Below the pieces are notes generated by a model. That model was not told where the DNA came from, made no database searches, and saw nothing but the letters and a program-made list of their open reading frames with translations. From Limnohabitans sp. (GTDB taxonomy: Bacteria > Pseudomonadota > Gammaproteobacteria > Burkholderiales > Burkholderiaceae_C): a stretch of 64,000 nt of DNA. Position numbers and translations under genes: made by a program. The DNA is taken from assembly GCF_030158565.1 (NCBI RefSeq), contig NZ_JAOASQ010000002.1, positions 1 to 64,000 on the forward strand, given 5' to 3'. Positions 54,692 to 63,087 of the stretch are shown here, in pieces. Numbering within the stretch: the stretch's first letter is position 1; each line of letters opens with the position of its first letter.

Positions 54692-56557
54692 ATGGCCTTA
54701 CTGCAGATTTCCGAACCGGGCCAGTCGCCCGACCCGCACCAGCGCCGCATCGCGGTGGGCATCGACCTGGGCACCACGCACTCGCTGGTGGCTTCGGTGC
54801 GCAACGGCGTGGCCGAGTGTCTGCCCGATGACGATGGCCGGGTGATCTTGCCCTCGGTCGTGCGTTTCATGCCGGGCCAGGGTCGCCAGATCGGCTTTGA
54901 CGCGGTGCAGTCTGCGGCCACCGATCCGGTCAACACCATCTCCTCGGTCAAGCGTTTCATGGGGCGTGGCCTCAACGACATTGCGGACCGCAGCAAGCTG
55001 CCTTACGAATTCACAGCCAGTGACAAAGGCATGCTCAGCATTCAAACTGTGCAAGGCCCCAAGTCACCGGTTGAGGTGAGCGCCGAAATTTTGGCCACGC
55101 TGCGTTACCGCGCCGAAGACACCTTCAACGACGACCTGTACGGCGCGGTCATCACCGTGCCTGCCTACTTTGACGACGCCCAGCGCCAGGCCACCAAAGA
55201 CGCTGCCCAGTTGGCCGGTCTGAATGTGTTGCGCTTGATCAACGAACCCACCGCAGCCGCCATTGCCTACGGTCTGGACAATGCCAGCGAAGGCGTTTAC
55301 GCCGTGTTCGATCTGGGTGGCGGCACCTTCGACATTTCCATCCTGCGGCTGACGCAAGGCGTGTTTGAAGTGCTGTCTACCGGCGGCGACTCGGCTTTGG
55401 GTGGCGACGATTACGACCAGGCCCTGGCCGACTTCGCTATGGCCCGGCAGCCTGGCCTGCAAGCCGTCACGGCCGAAGACAAAACCCTGCTTAAGGCGGC
55501 AGCCCGTGCTGCCAAAGAGGCTTTGACGAATGCCGACATGGCCAGCCTGAATGTGGCCCTGTCCTCCGGCGCTTTGTCGGTGCAAATCAGCCGTGTCGAT
55601 TTCGAGCAAGCCACCCAGGCCCTCACGGCCCGCTGCATCACCGCCGTGCGCAAAGCGCTGCGCGATGCCCAACTGGCCAAAGACGATGTGCAAGGCGTGG
55701 TCATGGTGGGCGGCTCCACCCGCATGCCGCAAATCCAGCAGGCCGTGGCCGACTTTTTTGGGCAGGCCCCACTCAACAACCTCAACCCCGACGAAGTCGT
55801 GGCTTTGGGCGCGGCCATTCAGGCCAACCAGCTGGCGGGCAACAACGCCGCAGGCGAATTGCTGCTGCTGGATGTGATCCCGCTGTCGCTGGGCATCGAG
55901 ACCATGGGCGGCCTGGTGGAGCGCATCATCCCGCGCAACCAGACCATCCCCACCGCCATGGCGCAAGACTTCACCACCTACCAGGACGGACAAACCGCAC
56001 TGGCGCTGCATGTGGTGCAGGGCGAGCGCGATCTGGTGCAAGACTGCCGCAGCCTGGCCCGTTTTGAGCTGCGCGGCATCCCGCCCATGGCCGCTGGCGC
56101 AGCCCGCATCCGCGTCACGTTCACGGTCGATGCCGATGGCTTGCTGAGCGTGGGTGCCAAAGAACTAATCAGTGGTGTGGAAGCGCGCATCGACGTCAAA
56201 CCGTCTTACGGCCTGAGCGACGATCAGATCGCCACCATGCTGCAGGAAAGCTTCACCACCGCCCAGGCCGACATGCAAGCCCGTGCCTTGGTCGAGGCGC
56301 GGGTCGATGCCGACCGCATGCTGCTGGCCACGCGCAGTGCTTTGCAGGCCGATGGCGATTTGCTCAGCCCTGCAGAGCGTGCCGCCATTGATGCCCAGAT
56401 GGCCACTTTGCAAGCGGCCATCCAGACCGAGCAAGATGCCAAAGCGCTGGAAGACTGCACCCAGGCGCTGGCCAAAGGCACCGAAGCCTTCGCCGCCGAG
56501 CGCATGAACCACAGCATCCAGAAAGCCCTGGCTGGCCAGAACATCCAGTCGATGTGA
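54692..56557 (+). CDS. hscA: Hsp70-type chaperone HscA
   Basis: 621 residues. ATPase motifs [40 protein letters not shown] and [14 protein letters not shown]; substrate-binding domain with [14 protein letters not shown]. It drives cluster transfer from IscU. The ATG at 54692 is the family start. Ends GATGTGA, which also offers a GTG for an extended Fdx reading. Confidence 0.96.
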   Translation: MALLQISEPGQSPDPHQRRIAVGIDLGTTHSLVASVRNGVAECLPDDDGRVILPSVVRFMPGQGRQIGFDAVQSAATDPVNTISSVKRFMGRGLNDIADRSKLPYEFTASDKGMLSIQTVQGPKSPVEVSAEILATLRYRAEDTFNDDLYGAVITVPAYFDDAQRQATKDAAQLAGLNVLRLINEPTAAAIAYGLDNASEGVYAVFDLGGGTFDISILRLTQGVFEVLSTGGDSALGGDDYDQALADFAMARQPGLQAVTAEDKTLLKAAARAAKEALTNADMASLNVALSSGALSVQISRVDFEQATQALTARCITAVRKALRDAQLAKDDVQGVVMVGGSTRMPQIQQAVADFFGQAPLNNLNPDEVVALGAAIQANQLAGNNAAGELLLLDVIPLSLGIETMGGLVERIIPRNQTIPTAMAQDFTTYQDGQTALALHVVQGERDLVQDCRSLARFELRGIPPMAAGAARIRVTFTVDADGLLSVGAKELISGVEARIDVKPSYGLSDDQIATMLQESFTTAQADMQARALVEARVDADRMLLATRSALQADGDLLSPAERAAIDAQMATLQAAIQTEQDAKALEDCTQALAKGTEAFAAERMNHSIQKALAGQNIQSM

Positions 56558-56571
56558 ATCACAATACCGTC

Positions 56572-56910
56572 ATGCCCGTCATCAAAATCCTGCCCCATCC
56601 CGAGTACTGCCCCAGCGGTGCGCAAATCACCGCGCCTGCGGGCACCAGCATCTGCGAAGCGCTGCTGGACAACAAAATCAACATCGAACACGCCTGCGAC
56701 ATGAGCGCCGCCTGCACCACATGCCATGTGGTGGTGCGTGAGGGCTTCAACACCCTCAACGAGATGGAAGAAACCGAGGAAGACCTGCTCGACCGCGCCT
56801 GGGGCCTGGAGCCCAATTCGCGCCTGAGCTGTCAGGCCTTTGTGGCCAAAAGCGACTTGGTGATCGAGATCCCGCGCTACACCGTCAACCACGCCAAAGA
56901 AAACCACTGA
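56572..56910 (+). CDS. fdx: ISC-system [2Fe-2S] ferredoxin
   Basis: 112 residues, adrenodoxin-like: C42, C48, C51 and C87 ligate the cluster (HACDMSAACTTCH and SRLSCQAF). Start MPVIKILPHPEYCP is the family N-terminus; a GTG at 56554 overlapping hscA would add six residues. It supplies electrons for cluster assembly. No IscX gene follows. Confidence 0.94.
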   Translation: MPVIKILPHPEYCPSGAQITAPAGTSICEALLDNKINIEHACDMSAACTTCHVVVREGFNTLNEMEETEEDLLDRAWGLEPNSRLSCQAFVAKSDLVIEIPRYTVNHAKENH

Positions 56911-56929
56911 ACAGACGGAGCGGGAAGAC

Positions 56930-57646
56930 ATGCGCCAAATCGTTCTGGACACTGAAACCACCGGTCTTTCAGCCGAAGGCGGCGACCGCATCATCGAGCT
57001 GGGCTGTGTGGAGCTTTACGCCCGCAAGCTCACCGGCAACAACCTGCATTTCTATTTCAACCCCGAGCGCGACAGCCACGAAGACGCGCTCAAGGTGCAC
57101 GGCATCAGCAACGAGTTCTTGCGCGACAAGCCCAAGTTCGCCCAGCTGGCCGATGACATCCTCGACTACCTGAGTGATGCGGAACTGATCATCCACAACG
57201 CCGCGTTCGACATCGGCTTTTTGAACAAAGAGCTCGAGCGCGTGGGCAAGAAACCGCTCAAGGCTTATGTCAGCGGCGTCATCGACACCCTGGCCATGGC
57301 CAAGGAAATGTTCCCTGGCAAACGCAACAGCCTGGACGCCTTGTGCGACCGCCTGGAAGTGGACAACTCCGGTCGCACCTTGCACGGCGCTTTGCTCGAT
57401 GCCGAATTGCTGGCTGATGTGTACATCAACATGACGCGTGGCCAAGAGGCCTTGCTGATTGATGCGGGCCAGGATTCAAGCACCGATGCATCCGGGGTTT
57501 CAGTACAAGTGGACTTGACCGGTTTTGTTTTGCCAGTGTTGAGCGCCAATGATCAAGAGCTGGCGGCACATGAAGACGTACTGGCTCAAATGGACAAGTC
57601 CAGTGGAGGTAAAACCATCTGGCGTCTTGTGGCAAATGCCCATTGA
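56930..57646 (+). CDS. dnaQ: DNA polymerase III epsilon subunit
   Basis: 238 residues, DEDDh exonuclease: Exo I LDTETTGLS, Exo II HNAAFDIGFLN, Exo III HGALLDAELLADVY. It proofreads during replication. Located 19 bases after fdx; likely read-through transcription. A C-terminal alpha-binding tail (about residues 185-238) follows. Confidence 0.94.
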   Translation: MRQIVLDTETTGLSAEGGDRIIELGCVELYARKLTGNNLHFYFNPERDSHEDALKVHGISNEFLRDKPKFAQLADDILDYLSDAELIIHNAAFDIGFLNKELERVGKKPLKAYVSGVIDTLAMAKEMFPGKRNSLDALCDRLEVDNSGRTLHGALLDAELLADVYINMTRGQEALLIDAGQDSSTDASGVSVQVDLTGFVLPVLSANDQELAAHEDVLAQMDKSSGGKTIWRLVANAH

Positions 57647-57722
57647 GTTCAAAAATTGTTCTGGCCGACTCAAAGAGGCTGATTTTTTATGCCATAATTT
57701 AGCTCTGCGCTGCAAAGCGATA

Positions 57723-57797
57723 GGGCGATTAGCTCAGCGGTAGAGCACTGCATTCACACTGCAGGGGTCACATGTTCGATCCATGTATCGCCCACCA
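57723..57797 (+). tRNA. tRNA-Val (CAC)
   Basis: 75 bases including the encoded CCA. Acceptor GGGCGAT pairs with ATCGCCC; anticodon stem CTGCA/TGCAG with loop TTCACAC gives anticodon CAC, reading GUG. T-loop TTCGATC is normal. Confidence 0.96.
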
Positions 57798-57804
57798 GAT
57801 TCAA

Positions 57805-57836
57805 GCCCCGTAAATCATAGATTTGCGGGGCTTTTT
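57805..57836 (+). terminator. intrinsic terminator after tRNA-Val
   Basis: GCCCCGTAAATC, loop ATA, GATTTGCGGGGC (one A-G mismatch), followed by TTTTT. Confidence 0.9.
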
Positions 57837-57965
57837 CTTTGGCCAAATGGTTTAAACACCTCTGATGTATTCATAAGTTGTGATGGCAATTTTCCAATTT
57901 TGAGAAATTGTGCTCCGCATGATTTATGATTCGGTTTCCCCTCTCACCCTTTAAGGAGATAACTC

Positions 57966-58247
57966 GTGAACAAAGCAGAACTGATCGAAGCCCTGGCTAA
58001 AGAAACCGAATTGTCCAAAGCTGCTGCTGGCCGTGCTGTGTCGGCATTGGTTGAAATCATCACCAAGACCGTTGCCAAGAAGCAAGATGTGCAATTGATC
58101 GGTTTTGGCACTTTCAAAGCCGCCAAGCGCGCTGCTCGTGCCGGTAAGAACCCCCGCACCGGCGAGAAGCTGAAAATTGCAGCTGCAACCGTTCCTAAAT
58201 TCACTGCCGGCGCCGCCTTCAAGGCAGCCGTGAACAAGAAGAAGTAA
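57966..58247 (+). CDS. hupB: DNA-binding protein HU
   Basis: 93 residues with a GTG start, TTAAGGAGATAACTC in front. HU fold: MNKAELIEALAKETELSKAA, the DNA arm GKNPRTGEKLKI with the conserved Pro, and a Lys-rich end. It is a nucleoid protein that bends DNA. Monocistronic, with its own terminator. Confidence 0.95.
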   Translation: MNKAELIEALAKETELSKAAAGRAVSALVEIITKTVAKKQDVQLIGFGTFKAAKRAARAGKNPRTGEKLKIAAATVPKFTAGAAFKAAVNKKK

Positions 58248-58270
58248 TCACTTTTTTCCTTGAGTAAGAA

Positions 58271-58306
58271 AGCGGTGCGAGTCCAAGACTCGGACCGCTT
58301 TTTTTT
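58271..58306 (+). terminator. intrinsic terminator after hupB
   Basis: AGCGGTGCGAGTC, loop CAA, GACTCGGACCGCT (one mismatch) followed by eight T. Confidence 0.93.
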
Positions 58307-58856
58307 GCCTAAAGCGCTCAGTGCTGGCGGCAGCATTCGAGCGATTGGACATGCCAACCGTCATCCGCATGTGGCTGATCTCTGGCCAGACGTACAAGAC
58401 AACTTTATTTTCGTCCAGACGTCGTGCATGCTTTAACCAACCATGGACGACTTGGGTTGCTTTGTCGCCCGCGAGTTCATATCGCTGCGCTGGCTTCTTG
58501 TGAGTGAGAGGAGCGTTACCTGATGGTTTGGAGTGCCAGCTTGCGTGCATGTCTGCATCTGCTGGTGCCGATCTTTTTGCGCTCCACATGGGAACTTCGC
58601 AGCATTGACCTGGCAAAAAACACACACTCGTCCGTTTTAGAAAATGCCTTGTCTGTTCGTTTACTGTTCTGTAGCACGGTCGTAAAAGACGAATTGCACT
58701 CGGATTGAAACTGTTTTGAAGCATCTATGAGCACTTTTCTGCTTGCTACCGCCATCGAGTCACAAGTGGTCAAGCTGAACGCCTGCAAGACGGGCTGGAC
58801 TTGAGTCCATAAGTTGCAGTAAGCTACAAGGTTTTCCACGTAACTTGTTGTCGTTC
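58307..58856. other. 550-base gap with no confident gene
   Basis: Between the hupB terminator and the MerR gene. A minus-strand frame at 58516-58839 could encode 107 residues from a GTG, but it has no ribosome site, is cysteine-rich and resembles nothing known, though the layout faintly recalls a decayed phasin-like gene. Otherwise no RNA gene or repeat seen. Confidence 0.4.
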
Positions 58857-59300
58857 ATGGACAGTCCGCTTCCCTCTATCCCTGCCAAACGCTATTTCAC
58901 CATTGGTGAAGTGGGAGAGTTGTGTGGCGTTAAGCCCCATGTGCTGCGCTATTGGGAGCAGGAATTTACCCAGTTGCGCCCGGTCAAGCGTCGAGGCAAT
59001 CGGCGCTACTACCAGCACCATGAAGTGCTGATGATCCGACGTATTCGGGATCTGTTGTACGACCAAGGGTTCACCATCAGTGGGGCGCGTAACAAGTTGC
59101 AAGAGCTGGTGCAGGCGGATCGCTTGGGACGACGTGCTTTGCCTGCAGATCCAGATGCTGAGTTCAGTACAGATGTGGTGGACGAAGAGGCTTCAGACCT
59201 GTCTGCATACAGGCCTTCGTTTGACCTGGATGTCCCTGCGGCAGATTACGCTTCCCTTCAACGAGAGCTTTTGGATATTCGCGCTTTGCTGAGTGTGTGA
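58857..59300 (+). CDS. MerR-family regulator
   Basis: 147 residues. N-terminal MerR HTH RYFTIGEVGELCGVKPHVLR and YWEQEFTQLRPVKRRGNRRYY, followed by VLMIRRIRDLLYDQGFTISG. No metal-binding cysteines in the C-terminal part, so not a metal sensor. This is the MerR commonly found between ihf/HU-type genes and tRNA-Pro in Burkholderiales; target unknown. ATG at 58857 preferred to a TTG 12 bases earlier. Confidence 0.85.
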   Translation: MDSPLPSIPAKRYFTIGEVGELCGVKPHVLRYWEQEFTQLRPVKRRGNRRYYQHHEVLMIRRIRDLLYDQGFTISGARNKLQELVQADRLGRRALPADPDAEFSTDVVDEEASDLSAYRPSFDLDVPAADYASLQRELLDIRALLSV

Positions 59301-59316
59301 GGGCTATTTCTCAGGG

Positions 59317-59322
59317 TATAAT
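59317..59322 (+). promoter_or_regulatory. -10 box of tRNA-Pro
   Basis: Perfect TATAAT 11 bases before the tRNA, overlapping nothing else. Confidence 0.6.
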
Positions 59323-59333
59323 TCATTTCTAGT

Positions 59334-59410
59334 CGGCGTGTAGCGCAGCCTGGTAGCGCACTTGCATGGGGTGCAAGGGGTCGCGAGTTCGAATCCCGCC
59401 ACGCCGACCA
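59334..59410 (+). tRNA. tRNA-Pro (GGG)
   Basis: 77 bases with encoded CCA. Acceptor CGGCGTG pairs with CACGCCG; anticodon stem CTTGC/GCAAG with loop ATGGGGT gives anticodon GGG. T-arm GCGAGTTCGAATCCCGC. Confidence 0.96.
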
Positions 59411-59418
59411 TATGAATC

Positions 59419-59455
59419 AAGGACTTGGCTTCGCAAGGGGCTAAGTCCTTTCTTC
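59419..59455 (+). terminator. intrinsic terminator after tRNA-Pro
   Basis: AAGGACTTGGC and GCTAAGTCCTT (one G-T pair) around a 10-base loop, followed by TCTTCTTT. Confidence 0.8.
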
Positions 59456-61225
59456 TTTGTGGCTCAGGAATCATCCGTTGTCCCAACCGTTGTCCCAACT
59501 GAGTGCAAAGCTGGGATGGCGCAGTCGCCTCAACGCTCACCGTACCACTTGATACTGTGTAGAGAGCTTACTGAGCAATGAGCATGAGGGCACAGGCTGA
59601 TGGTTGATAGTGACTGTGTTGCGCAAGGGCTTGATCACTTGCCGCTAAGGCGTTGGGTAGCGACGAACCGTCAGCGCTCGATGCGCATCTGTGACCTTCT
59701 CCAGCGCGGTCATGTCGGGGGAGCTGTCTGCTGGGCGCTTTGGCCGCAGACCCAATATCTCCGCTTTTTCAGGTCGTACTGCTTCTGCCGGAATGTCCGA
59801 CCGGCATCAATTTACGCGAGGCAATAGGTCAGCTCGGGTAGCTATCAAGCTGAATCAATGCGGCACTCAGGATAGTTCACTTCAAGCACTTTCAGATCTC
59901 ATTTGGACGCAGCCTCGGCGGCTATAAAAAAGGTTTTTTTTGGTAGCCAGTGTTGGTAACTATAACTACGGCCCATCAATGGCTGCAGTGTTTCCTTGAA
60001 GCATCAACATAAATGGGCTGCTCAACGTTTTGTGTGCACAAAAGTTCAGGCTGCACGTACCAGCTGTTGGTAACCAAAGTTACCTGCAAGGTTGCTCGAT
60101 TTTTCTCAAAAAGTTACACGTCGGGAGTTGATTCGAGACTGCGTACTTGATCTGCGTACTTCTCGCACGGTCTTAAATTTCTGATGCTGACAAGGCGCCC
60201 TCCGTGCAAAAGGCTAGGTGGCTTTCGTCGGACTTGCCGACCTTACTATCGTCGAACCGGCTAAGAAGGAGGTGCCCCATGGTAAATCTGACTTGGGCCG
60301 ACGACGCGTCGACCATTTTTTTTCGCAGCAGAACCATTCCTGCGTATCAGCAGACAACAATTATTCACTGTCGGTGAACGTCATTGCGTTCGATCAGGGG
60401 AGCTGCCTCCGACAGCTAAACATTTAGTTGCTGGTCGAACAGATCTATCAGGTGACCAGCAATCAGGCTCCAGCCCTTATCCTTGCGGCGAATTCTTTGA
60501 CCCACCAATGTTCCGAGTTCCTTGCCACGAGCCGAGCGACACTGGCCCAACAGCTGCAGTATCGATACAGGGGCAGGTCATGAGCCAATCGGTCGTGCAA
60601 ATCAAGCTGGTGACCTTGGCTGTCATCCCCGGCGGCACCATCATCCATCGCCGGCCCTCAGAGCTCTTGCTTGAAGGCTGGCAACAGGGAAACTGTCTTT
60701 AGAACCTGCGCATTGAATCTGAGGCACTCAGGCCCAGCCGGTTTTTCAGCATCAGGCAGGTAAGGTGAAGGATGGCGGCGCTGGAGTTGGCATGGCGCTC
60801 AACGTGCCCATCAAGCCCGATCAGAACCACGTTGGCAACTTCGAATTTCCCCGCCTGTGGCTACCCCATTCCTCCCATGCGAATCGGCCTTACTATGCTG
60901 TTTCAGGCCGATGGCGATGCAGGCGACAGCTTCCTTGAGCCGGGAGCTCTTGCCCTTAAAGCCAGCACCGCACAGCGGTCATGAGCTGGTCCAGGATGTT
61001 GCTGTCCATGGTGTCCTTGAACATTGCCTTGCGCACACATCCAGTCATCAAGTCGATTTTGAAGAATGTTTCGGTGAAATTGTCGGCGCTGAATCTTTCC
61101 TGTGATCTGATTTTTCCTTTCCCTCATTCAACTCGAGGATTCATTTTTTGAATGACCGGGTTGCATTTGGGAGATCGATTGCGCAAGGTTGAGTGTTTTC
61201 AAGAAAGTCAAAGCAAAACATGCTA
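59456..61225. other. 1.77-kb gene-poor, apparently degenerate region
   Basis: No frame longer than about 80 codons looks coding; GC and codon patterns are irregular. It holds a direct repeat of GTTGTCCCAAC (59476-59497), two copies of GTTGGTAAC (59951 and 60066) of which the second is in the palindrome TTGGTAACCAA, and scattered remnants. Position directly 3' of a tRNA is typical for decayed mobile DNA, but no integrase, transposase or attachment duplicate is recognised. Confidence 0.5.
60279..60377 (+). CDS. possible 32-residue peptide with perfect Shine-Dalgarno
   Basis: AAGGAGGT (60266-60273) lies five bases before an ATG that opens a 32-codon frame (MVNLTWADDASTIFF...). The ribosome site is the strongest in the window, but the frame matches no known family and the surroundings look degenerate. 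May be the 5' end of a decayed gene or a leader peptide. Confidence 0.25.
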   Translation: MVNLTWADDASTIFFRSRTIPAYQQTTIIHCR

Positions 61226-61245
61226 AAGTAATTCATTAATTACTT
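61226..61245. promoter_or_regulatory. TetR-type operator
   Basis: AAGTAATTCATTAATTACTT: 10-base arms with one mismatch, seven bases upstream of the TetR gene. Typical position for autorepression of the exporter operon. Confidence 0.65.
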
Positions 61246-61252
61246 ATGTTTT

Positions 61253-61897
61253 ATGACTTCCAGTTCTCACCCTAAACAGCGAACCCACGAACGCCAAGCC
61301 GGCTTGGTCCAGGCTGCGTTGCAACTGGCCGCAGAAAAAAGCCCTGCTGAAATCACTACGGGTGATCTGGCTCAAGTGGTGGGCATCACCCAGGGTGCAG
61401 TATTCAAGCACTTTGAGAGCAAAGAAGCGATTTGGCTTGCGGTGCTCGATTGGGCGCATCAGGCCTTGATGGCGCGTTTGCAAGCCGTGGTCAGTGAATC
61501 GGGTGCGCAAGCTGTGCCGCTGGCAGTTTTGCGCGCCGTGTTCATGGCGCACATTCAATTTGTGCAGGCCTACCCGGGGGTGCCGCGCTTGGTGTTTCAG
61601 GAGTTGCAGCATGCCAAGGCCACGCCGCTCAAAGAGCGGGCGCAATCGTTGATGCGTGACTATCGCCAGTTGGTCAAGGGCCTGCTGGATGGCGCCGTGC
61701 AAGCCCAAACCATTTCAGCGCAGCTCGATACCCAGGCGGCCACGGTGCTGTTCATGGGCGCCGTTCAGGGCTTGGTCATGCAGTCGTTGATGGCCGGTTC
61801 ACTGCAGGGCATGCACTTGCAAGCCGCCGCTGTTTTTAATATTTACGCCAACGGGCTAAGCCATGTTCCGGCGCGCACCACCAGGGAAAAATCATGA
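61253..61897 (+). CDS. TetR/AcrR-family regulator of an efflux operon
   Basis: 214 residues. HTH region PAEITTGDLAQVVGITQGAV and FKHFESKEAIWLAVLDW. The long C-terminal domain is of the AcrR/CerR (YbiH-like) type. Four-base overlap (ATGA) with the downstream adaptor gene shows a single operon, and the palindrome in front suggests it represses itself and the exporter. Confidence 0.9.
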   Translation: MTSSSHPKQRTHERQAGLVQAALQLAAEKSPAEITTGDLAQVVGITQGAVFKHFESKEAIWLAVLDWAHQALMARLQAVVSESGAQAVPLAVLRAVFMAHIQFVQAYPGVPRLVFQELQHAKATPLKERAQSLMRDYRQLVKGLLDGAVQAQTISAQLDTQAATVLFMGAVQGLVMQSLMAGSLQGMHLQAAAVFNIYANGLSHVPARTTREKS

Positions 61898-63087
61898 AGT
61901 TGTCCAGTTTGAACCAACGCCGAGGGCTGATGGTGGTCGGGGCCGTCGCCTTGATCGCCGCGATCGGTTTCGTCGCCTTTCGCCTCGGCCCATTGGCACC
62001 GACGCGACTCACCGTGGTGCGCGTTAGCCACGACAGCCTCACGCCCTCGGTGTTTGGTGTGGGCAGTGTGGAGGCCAAGCAAAGCTGGCTCATGGGGCCC
62101 ACAGTGGCGGGGCGTGTGCTGCGCGTGCATGTGGATGTGGGTGACAAGGTCAAGGCCGGCCAATTGCTGGCCGAGATGGATCCCGTCGACTTGGAGCAAC
62201 GTCTGTTGGCGCAAGAGGCGGCATGGGCCAAGGCGCGAAGCGTTCAGGTGGCGGCTCAAGCGCAGGTGTTGGATGCCAAAGCGAGACAGGCGTTGGCCAG
62301 CACCAATTTGCTGCGCCAAAAGGACTTGGCGCGGCAAAACTTCATCAGCCAGGGCGCGCTGGAAGTGCGCGAGCAAGAATTGATTTCAGCCGACGCCGCT
62401 TTTCAAACGTCTCAGGCGAACCTTCAGGCGGCTGGACAAGACCTGCAGCGTTTGCAGGCGGAGCGCGCTGCGGTCTTGCTGCAACGCCAAAACACACGTC
62501 TGTTGGCCCCCGCCGATGCGGTGGTGATCAGCCGCGATGCCGAAGCCGGCAGCACCGTGGTGGCCGGGCAACCGGTGTTGCGCCTGGCCAATCCCGCCAG
62601 CCTGTGGGTCAAGATGCGCGTAGACCAAAGCCGCTCCGCTGGATTGGCCGTGGGCTTGGGGGCCAAGATCGTGCTGCGCTCGCAGCCGCAGCAGATCTGG
62701 ACGGGTCAAGTCGAACGCTTGGAGTGGCTTGCCGATGCGGTGACCGAGGAGCGGATCGCCCAGGTGGGCTTCAGCGAGATTCCGCCTGCGGCGTCGATTG
62801 GCGAAATGGTCGAGGTGACGCTGGACTTGAAGGCCACGGCCGATAGCCCGGTGGTGCCGCAAGCCAGCGTGCAACAGCACCAGGGGCGCAGCGGCGTGTG
62901 GCGTGTGGCCGCAGGCCAGATCGAGTTTTCGCCGGTGCAATGGGGCGCCTCCAGCTTGGACGGCCGCATCCAGGCCTTGAGCGGTCTGCAGGCCGGCGAC
63001 AGCGTCGTGGTTTACAGCGAAAAAGCGCTCAAGCCCGGGGCTGGCTTTCGGGTGGTGGATGCCTTGGTTAAACAGGCCAAGCCATGA
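61894..63087 (+). CDS. membrane-fusion (HlyD/RND-type) adaptor protein
   Basis: 397 residues. An N-terminal membrane anchor (GLMVVGAVALIAAIGFVAFRL), lipoyl halves VAGRVLRVHVDVGDKVKAGQLL and TRLLAPADAVVISRDAEAGS, a coiled-coil hairpin between (residues about 100-195, rich in Ala/Gln) and beta-barrel domains follow. It links an inner-membrane transporter to an outer-membrane channel. Overlaps the TetR and permease genes by ATGA on both sides. Confidence 0.9.
   Translation: MKLSSLNQRRGLMVVGAVALIAAIGFVAFRLGPLAPTRLTVVRVSHDSLTPSVFGVGSVEAKQSWLMGPTVAGRVLRVHVDVGDKVKAGQLLAEMDPVDLEQRLLAQEAAWAKARSVQVAAQAQVLDAKARQALASTNLLRQKDLARQNFISQGALEVREQELISADAAFQTSQANLQAAGQDLQRLQAERAAVLLQRQNTRLLAPADAVVISRDAEAGSTVVAGQPVLRLANPASLWVKMRVDQSRSAGLAVGLGAKIVLRSQPQQIWTGQVERLEWLADAVTEERIAQVGFSEIPPAASIGEMVEVTLDLKATADSPVVPQASVQQHQGRSGVWRVAAGQIEFSPVQWGASSLDGRIQALSGLQAGDSVVVYSEKALKPGAGFRVVDALVKQAKP

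Noticed and set aside
58516..58839. 107-residue minus-strand gene between hupB and merR
   Set aside because: GTG start without ribosome site, no family resemblance, six or more scattered cysteines and overlap with the MerR promoter region; kept only as a remark.
59334..61252. Integrated phage or island at tRNA-Pro
   Set aside because: No integrase and no duplicate of the tRNA 3' end could be found in the following 1.8 kb.
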